Below are positions 32,559 to 40,865 of a DNA stretch of 49,339 nucleotides, piece after piece. How positions within the stretch are numbered: position 1 is the first letter of the stretch; each line of letters begins with the position of its first letter. A program made the translations under genes and the position numbers. The notes under the pieces were generated by a model. The model was not told the origin of the DNA. It did not search any database and was given only the letters and a program-made list of their open reading frames with translations. The DNA is from Candidatus Merdivicinus intestinavium (GTDB lineage Bacteria; Bacillota; Clostridia; Oscillospirales; Ruminococcaceae): contig DVFM01000007.1 of NCBI GenBank assembly GCA_018713245.1, forward strand, positions 1 through 49,339, given 5' to 3'.

Positions 32559-34079
32559 TTATTTCCCAAGGAATTCGTTGATCTGTCTCTGCAGCTCTTC
32601 CTCGATGTCTTTCAGGCCGGCGCTTTCCAGCGCAGCATACATCTCGGGGATCGCGGTGTTGGGATCCACAGCGCCGGTGTAGATGTTGTAGTCATAGGAC
32701 TGGCAGACAACGTTGCAGGCGGCCAGCTGGTTCTCAACAGGGGTACGGTCAAAGTTGAAGCCCAGCAGGACGGAAGTCTCGCCGCTGTTGTTCCACTCGA
32801 TCAGGTCGGGATCGTACATGGTAGCGGGGTTGGGAGCCACGGGATACATGGTCATGAAGGTAGCCTGCGCATAGCCGGCGGGGCTGTAGTCGCTCCGTTT
32901 TACCTCATCCTGGGTGATGGTGCCGTCGTCGTTCTTGGTGTAGTGGGTGCCTTCAATGCCGTATACCAGGGTGTTGCGGGCATACTCGTCCAGGTTGATG
33001 AGCTGCAGGTACTTCAGCGCTTCCACCTGATGCTCGGAAGAGGAGGAGATGGAGTTGATGGAACCCTGAATGGTGCCGTTGGACCAGACGGGGCCGCCCC
33101 AAGGCTCGATGACAACCGGCACGCCGCGGCCGCTGCCCCAGCCAACCTCAGCGCCGGGGAAGCCCTGCGCGGAGCCGACGATCACGTAGGAAGGACCGGT
33201 GGTCAGAGTGGCGGCGTCGGGGTTGATGATGCCGGCGTTGTACCACTCATGCAGGTACTGGTAGGTTTCCATCATCTCGGGCTGCTCCATGATGCGGACC
33301 ACAGTGGCGGTCTCGTCGTCATAACGCACGCCGATGTGGGTGCCGGTGGGAGAAGCGTCGTAGTTCATGAACTGGCCGTTGATGCCGTCGCGGGTCATGT
33401 AGAACGCATACTGGCTGGTGGTAACATTGCCGGCGTTGATTTCATCCTGCAGCTGGCGGATGTAGGGATCCATCTCAGCCAGGGTGTGGATATCCTCATA
33501 GGGGATGTCGTACTGCTCAACCAGATTCTGGTCCCATACCCAGTACTGCGTCTGGGTGTTGTCCTTATAGGTGGGGACGCCGTAAATGGCGTCATGGTAG
33601 GTAACGCCTTCCCAAGCCAGATCGGGGATGAAGGCTTCCAGATCCGGCACTTCGCTCAGCAGGTCGTCCAGCGCCGCAAAACGGCCCAGGTCAACAGCGG
33701 AGGTGTAGACGGTGGCGTCATTGAACATGATGTCGAAAGGCTCGCCGCCCTGCAGCATCGCTTTTACGCGGTCGCCCCAAACGCCCCAGTCGAGGTAGGT
33801 GATGTCGCAGGTAACGCCGATCTGCTCAGCGGTGTACTCGTTCAGGGTATCCATAACCAGGTCCACATCGTTGGGCTGGCCGCCGATCTGGATCCAGCTG
33901 AGGTTCACAACTTCGCCGGAATTGCCGGAAGCGCTGCTTTCGCCGTCGGTGGCAGCGGCGCTGCTGGAGCTGCCGTCGGTAGCGGCGGAGCTGTTGGAAT
34001 CACCGCTGCAGGAAGCAAAGCTGGCCATCGTGGCGGCCATCGCAGCAACCAGAGCGATTACTTTCAGGCTTTTTTTCAT
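32559..34079 (-). CDS. ABC oligosaccharide-binding lipoprotein (LplA-like)
   Basis: A 506-residue extracellular solute-binding lipoprotein: signal peptide with lipobox ending FASC (Cys24), Ser/Ala/Asp-rich linker (about 25-55), then a two-lobed binding protein of the LplA type (large family-1-like binding proteins of complex-carbohydrate importers). Aromatic-rich segments (QTQYWVWDQN, PWGGPVWSNG) suit sugar stacking. It lies downstream of two permease genes. No ATPase gene is present, so a shared MsmK-type ATPase elsewhere must energise it. Confidence 0.92.
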   Translation of the reverse strand: MKKSLKVIALVAAMAATMASFASCSGDSNSSAATDGSSSSAAATDGESSASGNSGEVVNLSWIQIGGQPNDVDLVMDTLNEYTAEQIGVTCDITYLDWGVWGDRVKAMLQGGEPFDIMFNDATVYTSAVDLGRFAALDDLLSEVPDLEAFIPDLAWEGVTYHDAIYGVPTYKDNTQTQYWVWDQNLVEQYDIPYEDIHTLAEMDPYIRQLQDEINAGNVTTSQYAFYMTRDGINGQFMNYDASPTGTHIGVRYDDETATVVRIMEQPEMMETYQYLHEWYNAGIINPDAATLTTGPSYVIVGSAQGFPGAEVGWGSGRGVPVVIEPWGGPVWSNGTIQGSINSISSSSEHQVEALKYLQLINLDEYARNTLVYGIEGTHYTKNDDGTITQDEVKRSDYSPAGYAQATFMTMYPVAPNPATMYDPDLIEWNNSGETSVLLGFNFDRTPVENQLAACNVVCQSYDYNIYTGAVDPNTAIPEMYAALESAGLKDIEEELQRQINEFLGK

Positions 34080-34164
34080 GGAAAATCCTCCTTAAAATGT
34101 TTTGCAAAAACAGTGAATATCTATATCGGCAGGGGGACAGGCCCCCTGCGGATGCCGACGGGAA

Positions 34165-35088
34165 TTAACCTTTGACCGCGCCGATGGTCAGACCGGACAC
34201 GAAGTATTTCTGGAAGAAGGGGTAAGCGCAGGCGATGGGGAGAATGATGACCACGGCCATTGCCATCCGCATGGATTCACGCGGCATATTGGCTGCGTAT
34301 TTCGCCGCGGAAACGCCGATGGAGGTGGCGTTGCTGGCCAGGAATTCGATGTTCCGCTCTACGCTCATCAGGACAGCCTGGAGGGAGAAGAGGTTGCGGT
34401 CATCAATGTACATCAGGGACAGCCACCAGTCGTTCCAGTAAGCAAAGGTGAGGAACAGCCCGATGGTTGCCAGCACCGGCAGGGAGATGGGAACGACAAT
34501 CTGGAAGAAAATCCGCAGCTGAGGCGCGCCGTCAATTTTGGCGGACTCAATGATTTCGTCCGGGACGGTGGTGCGGAAGAAGGTCTTACAGATGGTGACG
34601 TTGAAGGACGAAACCGCCAGCGGCAGGATCAGAACCCACAGGGTGTTGTTGATGTGCAGAACGGAGGTGTAGACGTTGTAGGTCGCAACCAGACCGCCGC
34701 TGAAGATCATGGGGATAAACACGACCCAGGTGAGGAAGCCTTTCAGCTTGAAGTTGGGCCGGGACAGGCAGTAGCCCATGGTCGCCGTCAGGTAGAGTCC
34801 CAAAATGCAGCCGACTACGGTTACCACCACGGAAACCACCAGCGCGCGGCCGATCATTTCGCGGTTGTTCCACAGGTAGCTGTACGCCTCCAGGGACCAT
34901 TCCTGCGGGATGAACGAATAACCGATCTGCTGAATGCTGGTATCGCTGGAAAATGAAATGATGACGATGAAGATAACCGGAACGATGCAGATCAGCGCCA
35001 GGATGGCGAATACTGCGGTAAATACAGCGTTTGTAACCGGATGGACGCGGTTAAACTTCTCAATTCCTTCCAAAGTCTTTTTAGCCAT
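34165..35088 (-). CDS. ABC carbohydrate transporter permease (YtcP/MalG-type)
   Basis: A 307-residue inner-membrane permease with about six segments. The cytoplasmic EAA loop is TVPDEIIESAKIDGAPQLRIFFQIVVPISLPVLAT, which contacts the ATPase. The N-terminus lacks a long tail and the C-terminus ends KYFVSGLTIGAVKG, typical of the YtcP/LplC branch that pairs with LplB-type permeases. Start at ATG 35088 after AAGGAGGAG; 16 bp after the partner permease. Confidence 0.95.
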   Translation of the reverse strand: MAKKTLEGIEKFNRVHPVTNAVFTAVFAILALICIVPVIFIVIISFSSDTSIQQIGYSFIPQEWSLEAYSYLWNNREMIGRALVVSVVVTVVGCILGLYLTATMGYCLSRPNFKLKGFLTWVVFIPMIFSGGLVATYNVYTSVLHINNTLWVLILPLAVSSFNVTICKTFFRTTVPDEIIESAKIDGAPQLRIFFQIVVPISLPVLATIGLFLTFAYWNDWWLSLMYIDDRNLFSLQAVLMSVERNIEFLASNATSIGVSAAKYAANMPRESMRMAMAVVIILPIACAYPFFQKYFVSGLTIGAVKG

Positions 35089-35104
35089 GGAAACTCCTCC
35101 TTCC

Positions 35105-36061
35105 TTAAATGATCGCGCTGTCCGCATCGATCTTGCTGATGATCCAGTTGCTGAGCAGGATCAGGATACAGCCGATAACCGACTGCAGGAAGGATGCGGC
35201 GGACGCCATGTTGGGCGAGAACTGCGTTTTCAGAGCGTTGTAAATAAAGACGTCGATGGTGTTGGTGACAGAAGTAAGGGACGCGGACGCGCGGGGCACC
35301 TGATAGAACAGACCGAAGTCGGACCGGACCAGGCTGCCGATGTTGAGGATGAACATCATAATAATGACGTTTTTCAGGTGAGGCAGGGTGATATAGCGGG
35401 TCTGCTGCCACTTGGTCGCGCCGTCGATGAGGGCTGCTTCGTACATGGTCCCGTCGATGCCGGTGATGGTGGCCAGGTAAACGACCATGCCGTAGCCCAT
35501 GCCCTTCCAGGTGTTCAGGAAGATGAGGAATCCCGGCCAGTATTTGGGCTCCATGTACCAGTTGACAGCGGTGCCGCCCATGTTTTCAATGACAGAATTG
35601 AACAGGCCGTTATCCGTGCTCAGGAAGGCGTACACAAAGTAGGTAACGACAACCCAGGACATGAAGTAAGGGAAGAACATGCAGGTCTGGCAGATTTTGC
35701 CGTAGCGTTTGCTGTAAAGCTGGCTCATCAGCAGCGCCAGAGTAACCGGGACCAGAATACCCAGAATCTGGAAGATGATGTTGTAGAACAGCGTCAGCTT
35801 GATGACATCCCACATACCGCCGGTCTGGAACAGGAACTTGAAGTTGTCAAATCCGGCGTTCTCGCTGACCAGCAGGTTGTAGAAGAAGCTGCGGTCAGGT
35901 GCTGTCACTTTGTAGTTTTTGAATGCAATGATGATACCGAACATCGGCAGGAAGCTGAACAGGATGTACCAGATTGTTGTCGGCAGGGACAGCAGGGTCA
36001 ATTCCGTGTCGTCACGGGTCCAGCTGAACTTGCGCTTTTTTGTTTTCGCCTGGGCCGCCAT
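35105..36061 (-). CDS. ABC carbohydrate transporter permease (LplB-type)
   Basis: A 318-residue permease of the LplB/MalF-like family, with about six membrane segments and the EAA loop MYEAALIDGATKWQQTRYITLPHL. The cytoplasmic N-terminus is basic and the segment MFGIIIAFKNYKVTAPDRSF is typical of the family. Start at ATG 36061 after GGAG at seven bases. First gene of the operon permease-permease-binding protein-GH130, driven by the promoter at 36195-36223. Confidence 0.95.
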   Translation of the reverse strand: MAAQAKTKKRKFSWTRDDTELTLLSLPTTIWYILFSFLPMFGIIIAFKNYKVTAPDRSFFYNLLVSENAGFDNFKFLFQTGGMWDVIKLTLFYNIIFQILGILVPVTLALLMSQLYSKRYGKICQTCMFFPYFMSWVVVTYFVYAFLSTDNGLFNSVIENMGGTAVNWYMEPKYWPGFLIFLNTWKGMGYGMVVYLATITGIDGTMYEAALIDGATKWQQTRYITLPHLKNVIIMMFILNIGSLVRSDFGLFYQVPRASASLTSVTNTIDVFIYNALKTQFSPNMASAASFLQSVIGCILILLSNWIISKIDADSAII

Positions 36062-36141
36062 AAAACCACTCCATTTCCTTTGTAAATAATTGACGACGAA
36101 ACCTGACAAAAAATGCAAACTTTAAACGCCGATTTGTCAAC

Positions 36142-36153
36142 TGTAAATTTACA
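36142..36153 (-). promoter_or_regulatory. Perfect 12-bp palindrome in the ABC operon leader
   Basis: TGTAAATTTACA is fully self-complementary and lies about 40 bases downstream of the predicted transcription start. It is the best candidate operator for the LacI-type regulator encoded at 27066-28118 or another repressor. Confidence 0.55.
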
Positions 36154-36194
36154 TTTTTCATTCTGTTTTCATTCGTCATATTTTCTTTACGATT

Positions 36195-36223
36195 ATCATA
36201 GCACAATCTCTCCAAAATTACAA
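36195..36223 (-). promoter_or_regulatory. Promoter of the ABC-GH130 operon
   Basis: On the minus strand TTGTAA (36218-36223), 17-bp spacer, TATGAT (36195-36200). Confidence 0.6.
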
Positions 36224-36541
36224 GAGGTTTTTCAAAATAATGTCGATATTTTTTTGAAAAGTGACATTCAATTCATCCAATTTTTAAGATTTCCTTTTTT
36301 CATTTCCGAATCCAACCGCTTTACAAATTAACATTTTCAGTTTTCATTATTCCGAAACGTTCTACGAATTGCGCGCCGCTTTGACGTGCTAAATGCATAA
36401 ATTGAGGGCGGTTTTTTCGATTCCTTTGTGAGTTTCGTTTTTGGACAATTTTATTTTGTAAACACCCGCATTTTCAAAATCGAAACCGCCGCCTTGTCCC
36501 TTTCACCCAAATATCCGGCGGAAATTTAGCCATTTTCTCTA
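36224..36541. other. AT-rich intergenic stretch without a gene
   Basis: About 320 bp between the divergent operons with markedly higher A+T than the genes. It contains short TTTGTAAA/TTTACAAA-like elements and CCGCC/GGCGG runs but no open frame with a ribosome site and no recognisable RNA. Probably regulatory (binding sites for several factors). Confidence 0.6.
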
Positions 36542-36570
36542 TTGCGGAAACCGGCAAAAGCGTGTATAAT
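36542..36570 (+). promoter_or_regulatory. Promoter of the isomerase-oxidoreductase operon
   Basis: TTGCGG (36542-36547), 17-bp spacer, perfect TATAAT (36565-36570). Confidence 0.75.
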
Positions 36571-36583
36571 GAAAACGATTACA
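36570..36583 (+). promoter_or_regulatory. Catabolite-responsive element (cre)
   Basis: TGAAAACGATTACA fits every position of the CcpA consensus TGWAANCGNTNWCA. It overlaps the last base of the -10 and spans the transcription start, the position for CcpA repression by preferred sugars. A related LacI-family repressor could also use such a site. Confidence 0.8.
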
Positions 36584-36641
36584 TGGAAAGGGACTTCCTT
36601 TCCCTTCGGACCCAAATCACAGTAAAGAGAGGTTATGCATC

Positions 36642-37364
36642 ATGGAATACGGCCTGCAAATGTTCAGCCTGCGCGACATCACGGACAAGGATCTGGAAGG
36701 CGCGCTGAAAAAAGTAAGCGAAATCGGCTACAAAGGCGTGGAATTCGCCGGCTTCTTCGGCCATCCGGCGAAAGAGGTGAAGGAGTGGCTCGACCGGTAC
36801 GGTCTGAAAGTCACCGGCACCCATACCCCCGTTCAGGCGCTGGAACAGGATTTCGACGGTACTGTCGCCTACCACAAGGAAATCGGCTGCGACACCCTGA
36901 TTATCCCCGGCGCGGACCTTTCCACCGCCGCCGCCGTTGACAAATTCGTCGCCCAGTGCGCCGAATGGGGCCCCAAGCTGGCCCAGGCGGGCATTTCTCT
37001 CCAGTATCACAACCACCATGCGGAATACCTCCCCAACAAGGACGGCCAGATCCCGCTGGAGGAGCTCACCAAACGCACCGGCATCCAGTTTGAAATCGAC
37101 ACCTATTGGACCTTCGTTGCCCGCCGCGACCCGGTGGAGGTCATCACCCGCCTGAAAGACCGCATCACCTGCATCCACCTGAAGGACGGCAGCGGCGGCC
37201 ACGCCGGCTACTCCCTGGGGCAGGGCTCCGCTCCCGTCAAGGCGGTTTGGGAGCGCGCAAAAAAACTGGGCTTCTATATGGTAGTGGAAAGCGAAGGCTG
37301 CGACCCCGACGGCGTCAGCGAAGTCACCCGTTGTTTTGAATTCCTGAAAACGCTGGGCGAATAA
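36642..37364 (+). CDS. Sugar-phosphate isomerase/epimerase-family TIM-barrel protein
   Basis: A 240-residue xylose-isomerase-like TIM barrel (AP endonuclease 2 superfamily). Motifs: GYKGVEFAGFFG, SLQYHNHHAEY, FEIDTYWTFVA, ITCIHLKDG and YMVVESEG, supplying the Glu/Asp/His/Glu metal site. Members isomerise or epimerise ketoses, inosose or 3-keto-sugars. The start follows AGAGAGG and lies about 70 bases after the promoter. It is co-transcribed with an oxidoreductase, a pairing seen in inositol and 3-keto-glycoside pathways, so a redox epimerisation or keto-sugar step is inferred. Confidence 0.88.
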   Translation: MEYGLQMFSLRDITDKDLEGALKKVSEIGYKGVEFAGFFGHPAKEVKEWLDRYGLKVTGTHTPVQALEQDFDGTVAYHKEIGCDTLIIPGADLSTAAAVDKFVAQCAEWGPKLAQAGISLQYHNHHAEYLPNKDGQIPLEELTKRTGIQFEIDTYWTFVARRDPVEVITRLKDRITCIHLKDGSGGHAGYSLGQGSAPVKAVWERAKKLGFYMVVESEGCDPDGVSEVTRCFEFLKTLGE

Positions 37365-37396
37365 CGCCGCATTCGGGAGAAAGGACAAGGTATCCT

Positions 37397-38452
37397 ATGA
37401 AAAAGAAAGTTGCCGTAATCGGATACGGCGGAATGGGCGGCTGGCACTGCGAATATCTGCAAAAAAGCGATGTTGCGGAACTGGCCGGGATTTACGACAT
37501 CAAGGAGGAGCGCCGGGAGCTGGCGCGGAGCCGGGGAATTAAAGCGTATGAATCCTTCGAGGAGGTCCTGAACGACCCGTCGGTGGAAATTCTCACCCTG
37601 GCCATCCCCAACGACTGCCACAAGGAGGACGCCATTCTGGGCCTGCGGGCCGGCAAAAACGTCATCAGCGAAAAGCCGGTCACCCTCTCCAGCGCCGACC
37701 TCCAGGAGATGATCGACGCCGCCAACGAAACCGGAAAACTCTTTACCGTCCATCAGAACCGGCGCTGGGACGCGGATTTCCTCTCCATGAAGGAAATCTA
37801 TGAAAGCGGCGTGCTGGGGCCTGTGTTCAACATTGAATCCCGCGTCCACGGCTCCCGCGGCATCCCCGGCGACTGGCGCCAGCTGCCGGAGCACGGCGGC
37901 GGCATGATGCTGGACTGGGGCGTCCACCTCATCGACCAGGTTCTGCAGATGATTCCGGAAAAGATTTCCACCGTCTATGCGGTGATGGACCATGTGACCA
38001 ACGAACTGGTGGACGACGGCTTCAAGCTGGACCTCCGGTTTGAAAGCGGGCTCCTGTTCCGCGTGGAGGTGGGCACCAGCAACTTTATCAACCTCCCCCG
38101 CTGGTACATGCAGGGCCGGGACGGCACCGCCGTTATTTACGACTGGGACCTGAGCGGCAAAATCGTCTGCTGCGAAAACTGGGACGAAAAGGACGTGGTT
38201 CCGGTGGTGACCGCCGCCGGTCTGACCAAAACCATGGCGCCCCGGGATGAAAAGACCATCGCCGAGCACGATGTCCCCAAGCCCAATCCCGACGTTCACG
38301 ATTTTTACCGCAACGTCTGCAAAGCGGTGGACGGCCTGGAGCCCCAGATTGTCACCCATCCCCAGATGATGCGGGTAATGAAGGTGATGGAGGCCGCCTT
38401 CGAGTCGGATAAAAAAGGCCAGGTCATCCCCTTTGAGTACGACCAGAAGTAA
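37397..38452 (+). CDS. Gfo/Idh/MocA-family NAD(P)-dependent oxidoreductase
   Basis: A 351-residue dehydrogenase. The Rossmann motif is VAVIGYGGMGGWH; the conserved Lys is in SEKPV (Glu92-Lys93-Pro94), and the C-terminal catalytic segment is HGGGMMLDWGVHLIDQ with Asp173 and His177. Such enzymes oxidise or reduce cyclic polyols and sugars. It follows the TIM-barrel gene by 32 bp and ends before the terminator at 38470. Substrate unknown; the location divergent from the mannoside ABC operon suggests a glycan-derived sugar. Confidence 0.94.
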   Translation: MKKKVAVIGYGGMGGWHCEYLQKSDVAELAGIYDIKEERRELARSRGIKAYESFEEVLNDPSVEILTLAIPNDCHKEDAILGLRAGKNVISEKPVTLSSADLQEMIDAANETGKLFTVHQNRRWDADFLSMKEIYESGVLGPVFNIESRVHGSRGIPGDWRQLPEHGGGMMLDWGVHLIDQVLQMIPEKISTVYAVMDHVTNELVDDGFKLDLRFESGLLFRVEVGTSNFINLPRWYMQGRDGTAVIYDWDLSGKIVCCENWDEKDVVPVVTAAGLTKTMAPRDEKTIAEHDVPKPNPDVHDFYRNVCKAVDGLEPQIVTHPQMMRVMKVMEAAFESDKKGQVIPFEYDQK

Positions 38453-38469
38453 TTTTTCCACAAATATTA

Positions 38470-38508
38470 CAGCGAGGCGTCAAAACGGCGTCTCGCTGTT
38501 CCTTTTTT
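38470..38508 (+). terminator. Rho-independent terminator
   Basis: CAGCGAG plus GCG pairs with CGT plus CTCGCTG, followed by TTCCTTTTTT. Ends the isomerase-oxidoreductase operon. Confidence 0.9.
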
Positions 38509-38521
38509 CCGGGGAAAACGC

Positions 38522-38550
38522 TTGCAGCGCCGCGAAAAAAGGGGTACAAT
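38522..38550 (+). promoter_or_regulatory. Promoter of the TVP38-family gene
   Basis: TTGCAG (38522-38527), 17-bp spacer, TACAAT (38545-38550). Confidence 0.7.
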
Positions 38551-38584
38551 AAGGGCAGAAACCCTCCCGGGAGGTGAGCTCTTT

Positions 38585-39274
38585 ATGAAACGTTCCCCCA
38601 AAACCGGCAAACTTCTGCTCCAATGGCTTCCGGCGGCAGCCGTCTGCGCCATCCTGCTGATCGCCCTGCATTACCGGAAGTATTTTTCTCTGGAAATTCT
38701 TCTCTCCGTCATGCCCGCGGAGCCCCTGCTGGCTGCCGCGGCGCTGATGGGGCTCTTTGTCCTGAAGAGCCTCTCCATCGTTTTCCCCATCCTGGTGCTC
38801 TACGCCCTCGGCGGGCTGCTGTTCCCTCCGGCGGCGGCCATCCCCCTGAACCTGCTGGGCACGGCGGCGGTGCTCTCCGTCCCCTATTGGCTGGGGAGGC
38901 TCGCCGGGACGGAACTGGTGGAGCACATCTTCCAAAAGTATCCCAAAGCCGCCCGGCTGCGGGACTTCCAGCAGCACAACACCTGGTTTTTCTCCTGCAT
39001 TCTCCGCCTGCTGGGATTCCTGCCGGGGGATGTGGTCAGCATGTATCTGGGCGCCAGCCGCCTGCCCTTCCTGCCCAGCCTTCTGGGCGGCCTGCTGGGA
39101 ATGTTCCCCGCGCTGCTGGCGGGGACCTTTCTGGGCGACGCCATCGGCGACCCTACCTCCCCGCTTTTCCTGGTCAGCGCCGGAGCCATGGTTCTGCTGA
39201 GCGTCCTGTCCATCCTCCTGTACCGGCGCCATCTGCGCCGCAGGCCGCCGGACAAGCCCCCGCGCCGCAAATGA
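38585..39274 (+). CDS. TVP38/TMEM64 (DedA-like) family membrane protein
   Basis: A 229-residue membrane protein of the SNARE-associated/DedA-like VTT domain type. The signature runs FPPAAAIPLNLLGTAAVLSVPYWLGRLAG and then LRLLGFLPGDVVSMYLGASRLPFLPSLLGGLLGMFPALLAGTFLGD, with the re-entrant-loop pattern of the family. Five to six hydrophobic segments; a basic C-tail (RRHLRRRPPDKPPRRK). Bacterial relatives flip phospholipids or undecaprenyl phosphate. Start at ATG 38585 after GGAGG. Monocistronic. Confidence 0.88.
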   Translation: MKRSPKTGKLLLQWLPAAAVCAILLIALHYRKYFSLEILLSVMPAEPLLAAAALMGLFVLKSLSIVFPILVLYALGGLLFPPAAAIPLNLLGTAAVLSVPYWLGRLAGTELVEHIFQKYPKAARLRDFQQHNTWFFSCILRLLGFLPGDVVSMYLGASRLPFLPSLLGGLLGMFPALLAGTFLGDAIGDPTSPLFLVSAGAMVLLSVLSILLYRRHLRRRPPDKPPRRK

Positions 39275-39285
39275 TCTGCACAGAA

Positions 39286-39318
39286 AAGGGAGGAGCGAAC
39301 GCCGTTCGCTCCTCCCTT
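39286..39318 (-). terminator. Perfect 15-bp hairpin between convergent genes
   Basis: AAGGGAGGAGCGAAC and GTTCGCTCCTCCCTT are exact complements around GCC. On the minus strand the stem runs into TTTTCTG, so it mainly terminates proS, but it may also stop the TVP38-family transcript. Confidence 0.88.
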
Positions 39319-39340
39319 GATTGATGCTGTGAGATACCCC

Positions 39341-40786
39341 TTAATACTGCCGGCCCCAGTAGAGCATGTGCTTGGCGGGCTTGCCGCAGCAGACGCAGGT
39401 GTCGCCGATGTGCTCCTCCGTAAAGGGGATGCACCGGGACTTGATGTTGGTCAGCTCCTTGATCTTGTTCTCGCAGGCCTCGTCGCCGCACCACATGGCC
39501 TTGATAAAGCCGCTCTGGTTGTTGGCGATGTCCAGAAATTCCTCCCAGTTATGGGCGGTAAAGGTGCGCGCTTCCCGGTTCTCCAAAGCGCGCTGGTAAA
39601 GGCCGTCGTGGACCGCCTGGAGGGCTTTCGGCACGGCTGTTTCCAGCTCGTCCAGAGAAACCACAATCTTCTCCCGGTTGTCCCGGCGTACCAGGACGCA
39701 CTGGTTCTGCTCGATATCCTTGGGCCCGATTTCCAGCCGCAGGGGCACGCCCTTCATCTCATACTGGCTGAATTTCCAGCCGGGGGAGTTTTCGGAATCG
39801 TCCACCTTCACCCGGGCGATGGGCTTGAGCCGGGCGGCCAGCTCGGCGGCCTTTTCCAGAACGCCTTCCTTGTGCTGGGCGATGGGGATAATAATAAGCT
39901 GGATGGGGGCGATGGCCGGGGGCAGCGCCAGGCCGTTGTTGTCGCCGTGGGTCATGATGATGCCGCCGATGAGGCGGGTGGAAACGCCCCAGGAAGTCTG
40001 GTGGGGATAGGCGAGCTTGTTGTCCCGGCCGGTGAACTGGATGTCGAAGGCCCTGGCGAAGCCGTCGCCGAAATAATGGGTGGTGCCCGCCTGGAGGGCG
40101 ACGCCGTCGTGCATCATGGCTTCAATGGTATAGGTGGCCTCCGCGCCGGCGAACTGCTCCTTCTTGGTTTTTCTTCCCTTCAGCACCGGGATGGCCAGGG
40201 AGTTTTCGCAGAACTCGGCGTAAACATCCAGCATCTGCAGCGTCTCCGCCTTGGCTTCCTCGGCGGTTTCGTGCATGGTGTGGCCTTCCTGCCAGAGGAA
40301 CTCCAGAGAACGCAGGAAGGGCCGGGTGGTCTTTTCCCAGCGGACCACCGAGCACCACTGGTTGTACAGCATGGGCAGGTCCCGGTAGGAGTGGATCACA
40401 TGGGCGTAATGCTCGCAGAAAAGGGTCTCGGAGGTGGGCCGGACGCACAGGCGCTCCTGCAGCTCCTCGGAGCCGCCGACGGTGACCCAGGCGCATTCGG
40501 GTGCGAAGCCTTCCACATGGTCCTTCTCCTTCTGGAGCAGGCCCTCCGGGATGAACATGGGCATGGAGACGTTCTCATGCCCCAGCTCTTTAAAGCGGGC
40601 GTCCAGAATGCGCTGGATATTCTCCCAGATGGCGTAGCCGTAGGGGCGCAGCACATAGCAGCCGCGGACGCCGGAATAGTCGATCAGCTCCGCTTTTTTT
40701 ACAATGTCCGTGTACCACTTGGAGAAATCTTCCTCCATCGAGGTAATTTCGGAAACCATTTTTTCCTGTTTCTTTGCCAATTTCAT
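39341..40786 (-). CDS. proS: Prolyl-tRNA synthetase (type 3, eukaryote/archaeal-like)
   Basis: A 481-residue class II synthetase charging tRNA-Pro. It is the short ProRS type 3: no editing INS domain between motifs 2 and 3, and a C-terminal zinc-like extension with Cys in [11 protein letters not shown] and [20 protein letters not shown]. Class II motif 2 ([24 protein letters not shown]) and the anticodon-binding domain ([12 protein letters not shown]) are intact. The start at ATG 40786 follows a GAGGAG site. Its own promoter is at 40819-40847; the leader is too short for a T-box. Confidence 0.97.
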   Translation of the reverse strand: MKLAKKQEKMVSEITSMEEDFSKWYTDIVKKAELIDYSGVRGCYVLRPYGYAIWENIQRILDARFKELGHENVSMPMFIPEGLLQKEKDHVEGFAPECAWVTVGGSEELQERLCVRPTSETLFCEHYAHVIHSYRDLPMLYNQWCSVVRWEKTTRPFLRSLEFLWQEGHTMHETAEEAKAETLQMLDVYAEFCENSLAIPVLKGRKTKKEQFAGAEATYTIEAMMHDGVALQAGTTHYFGDGFARAFDIQFTGRDNKLAYPHQTSWGVSTRLIGGIIMTHGDNNGLALPPAIAPIQLIIIPIAQHKEGVLEKAAELAARLKPIARVKVDDSENSPGWKFSQYEMKGVPLRLEIGPKDIEQNQCVLVRRDNREKIVVSLDELETAVPKALQAVHDGLYQRALENREARTFTAHNWEEFLDIANNQSGFIKAMWCGDEACENKIKELTNIKSRCIPFTEEHIGDTCVCCGKPAKHMLYWGRQY

Positions 40787-40818
40787 CGCTCCTCATCGAA
40801 ATTGTTCTATTGAACCCC

Positions 40819-40847
40819 ATTATACCAGATTGCCGGACGGTTTGCAA
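40819..40847 (-). promoter_or_regulatory. Promoter of proS
   Basis: On the minus strand TTGCAA (40842-40847), 17-bp spacer, perfect TATAAT (40819-40824). Confidence 0.8.
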
Positions 40848-40865
40848 CACAAATCCTTCCCGCCC

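Noticed and set aside
36224-36541. Small gene or RNA in the divergent intergenic region
   Set aside because: No frame with a ribosome site and no conserved RNA motif; AT-rich composition fits regulatory DNA.
40787-40865. T-box leader before proS
   Set aside because: The promoter lies about 30-60 bases from the start codon; there is no room for a specifier stem or antiterminator.
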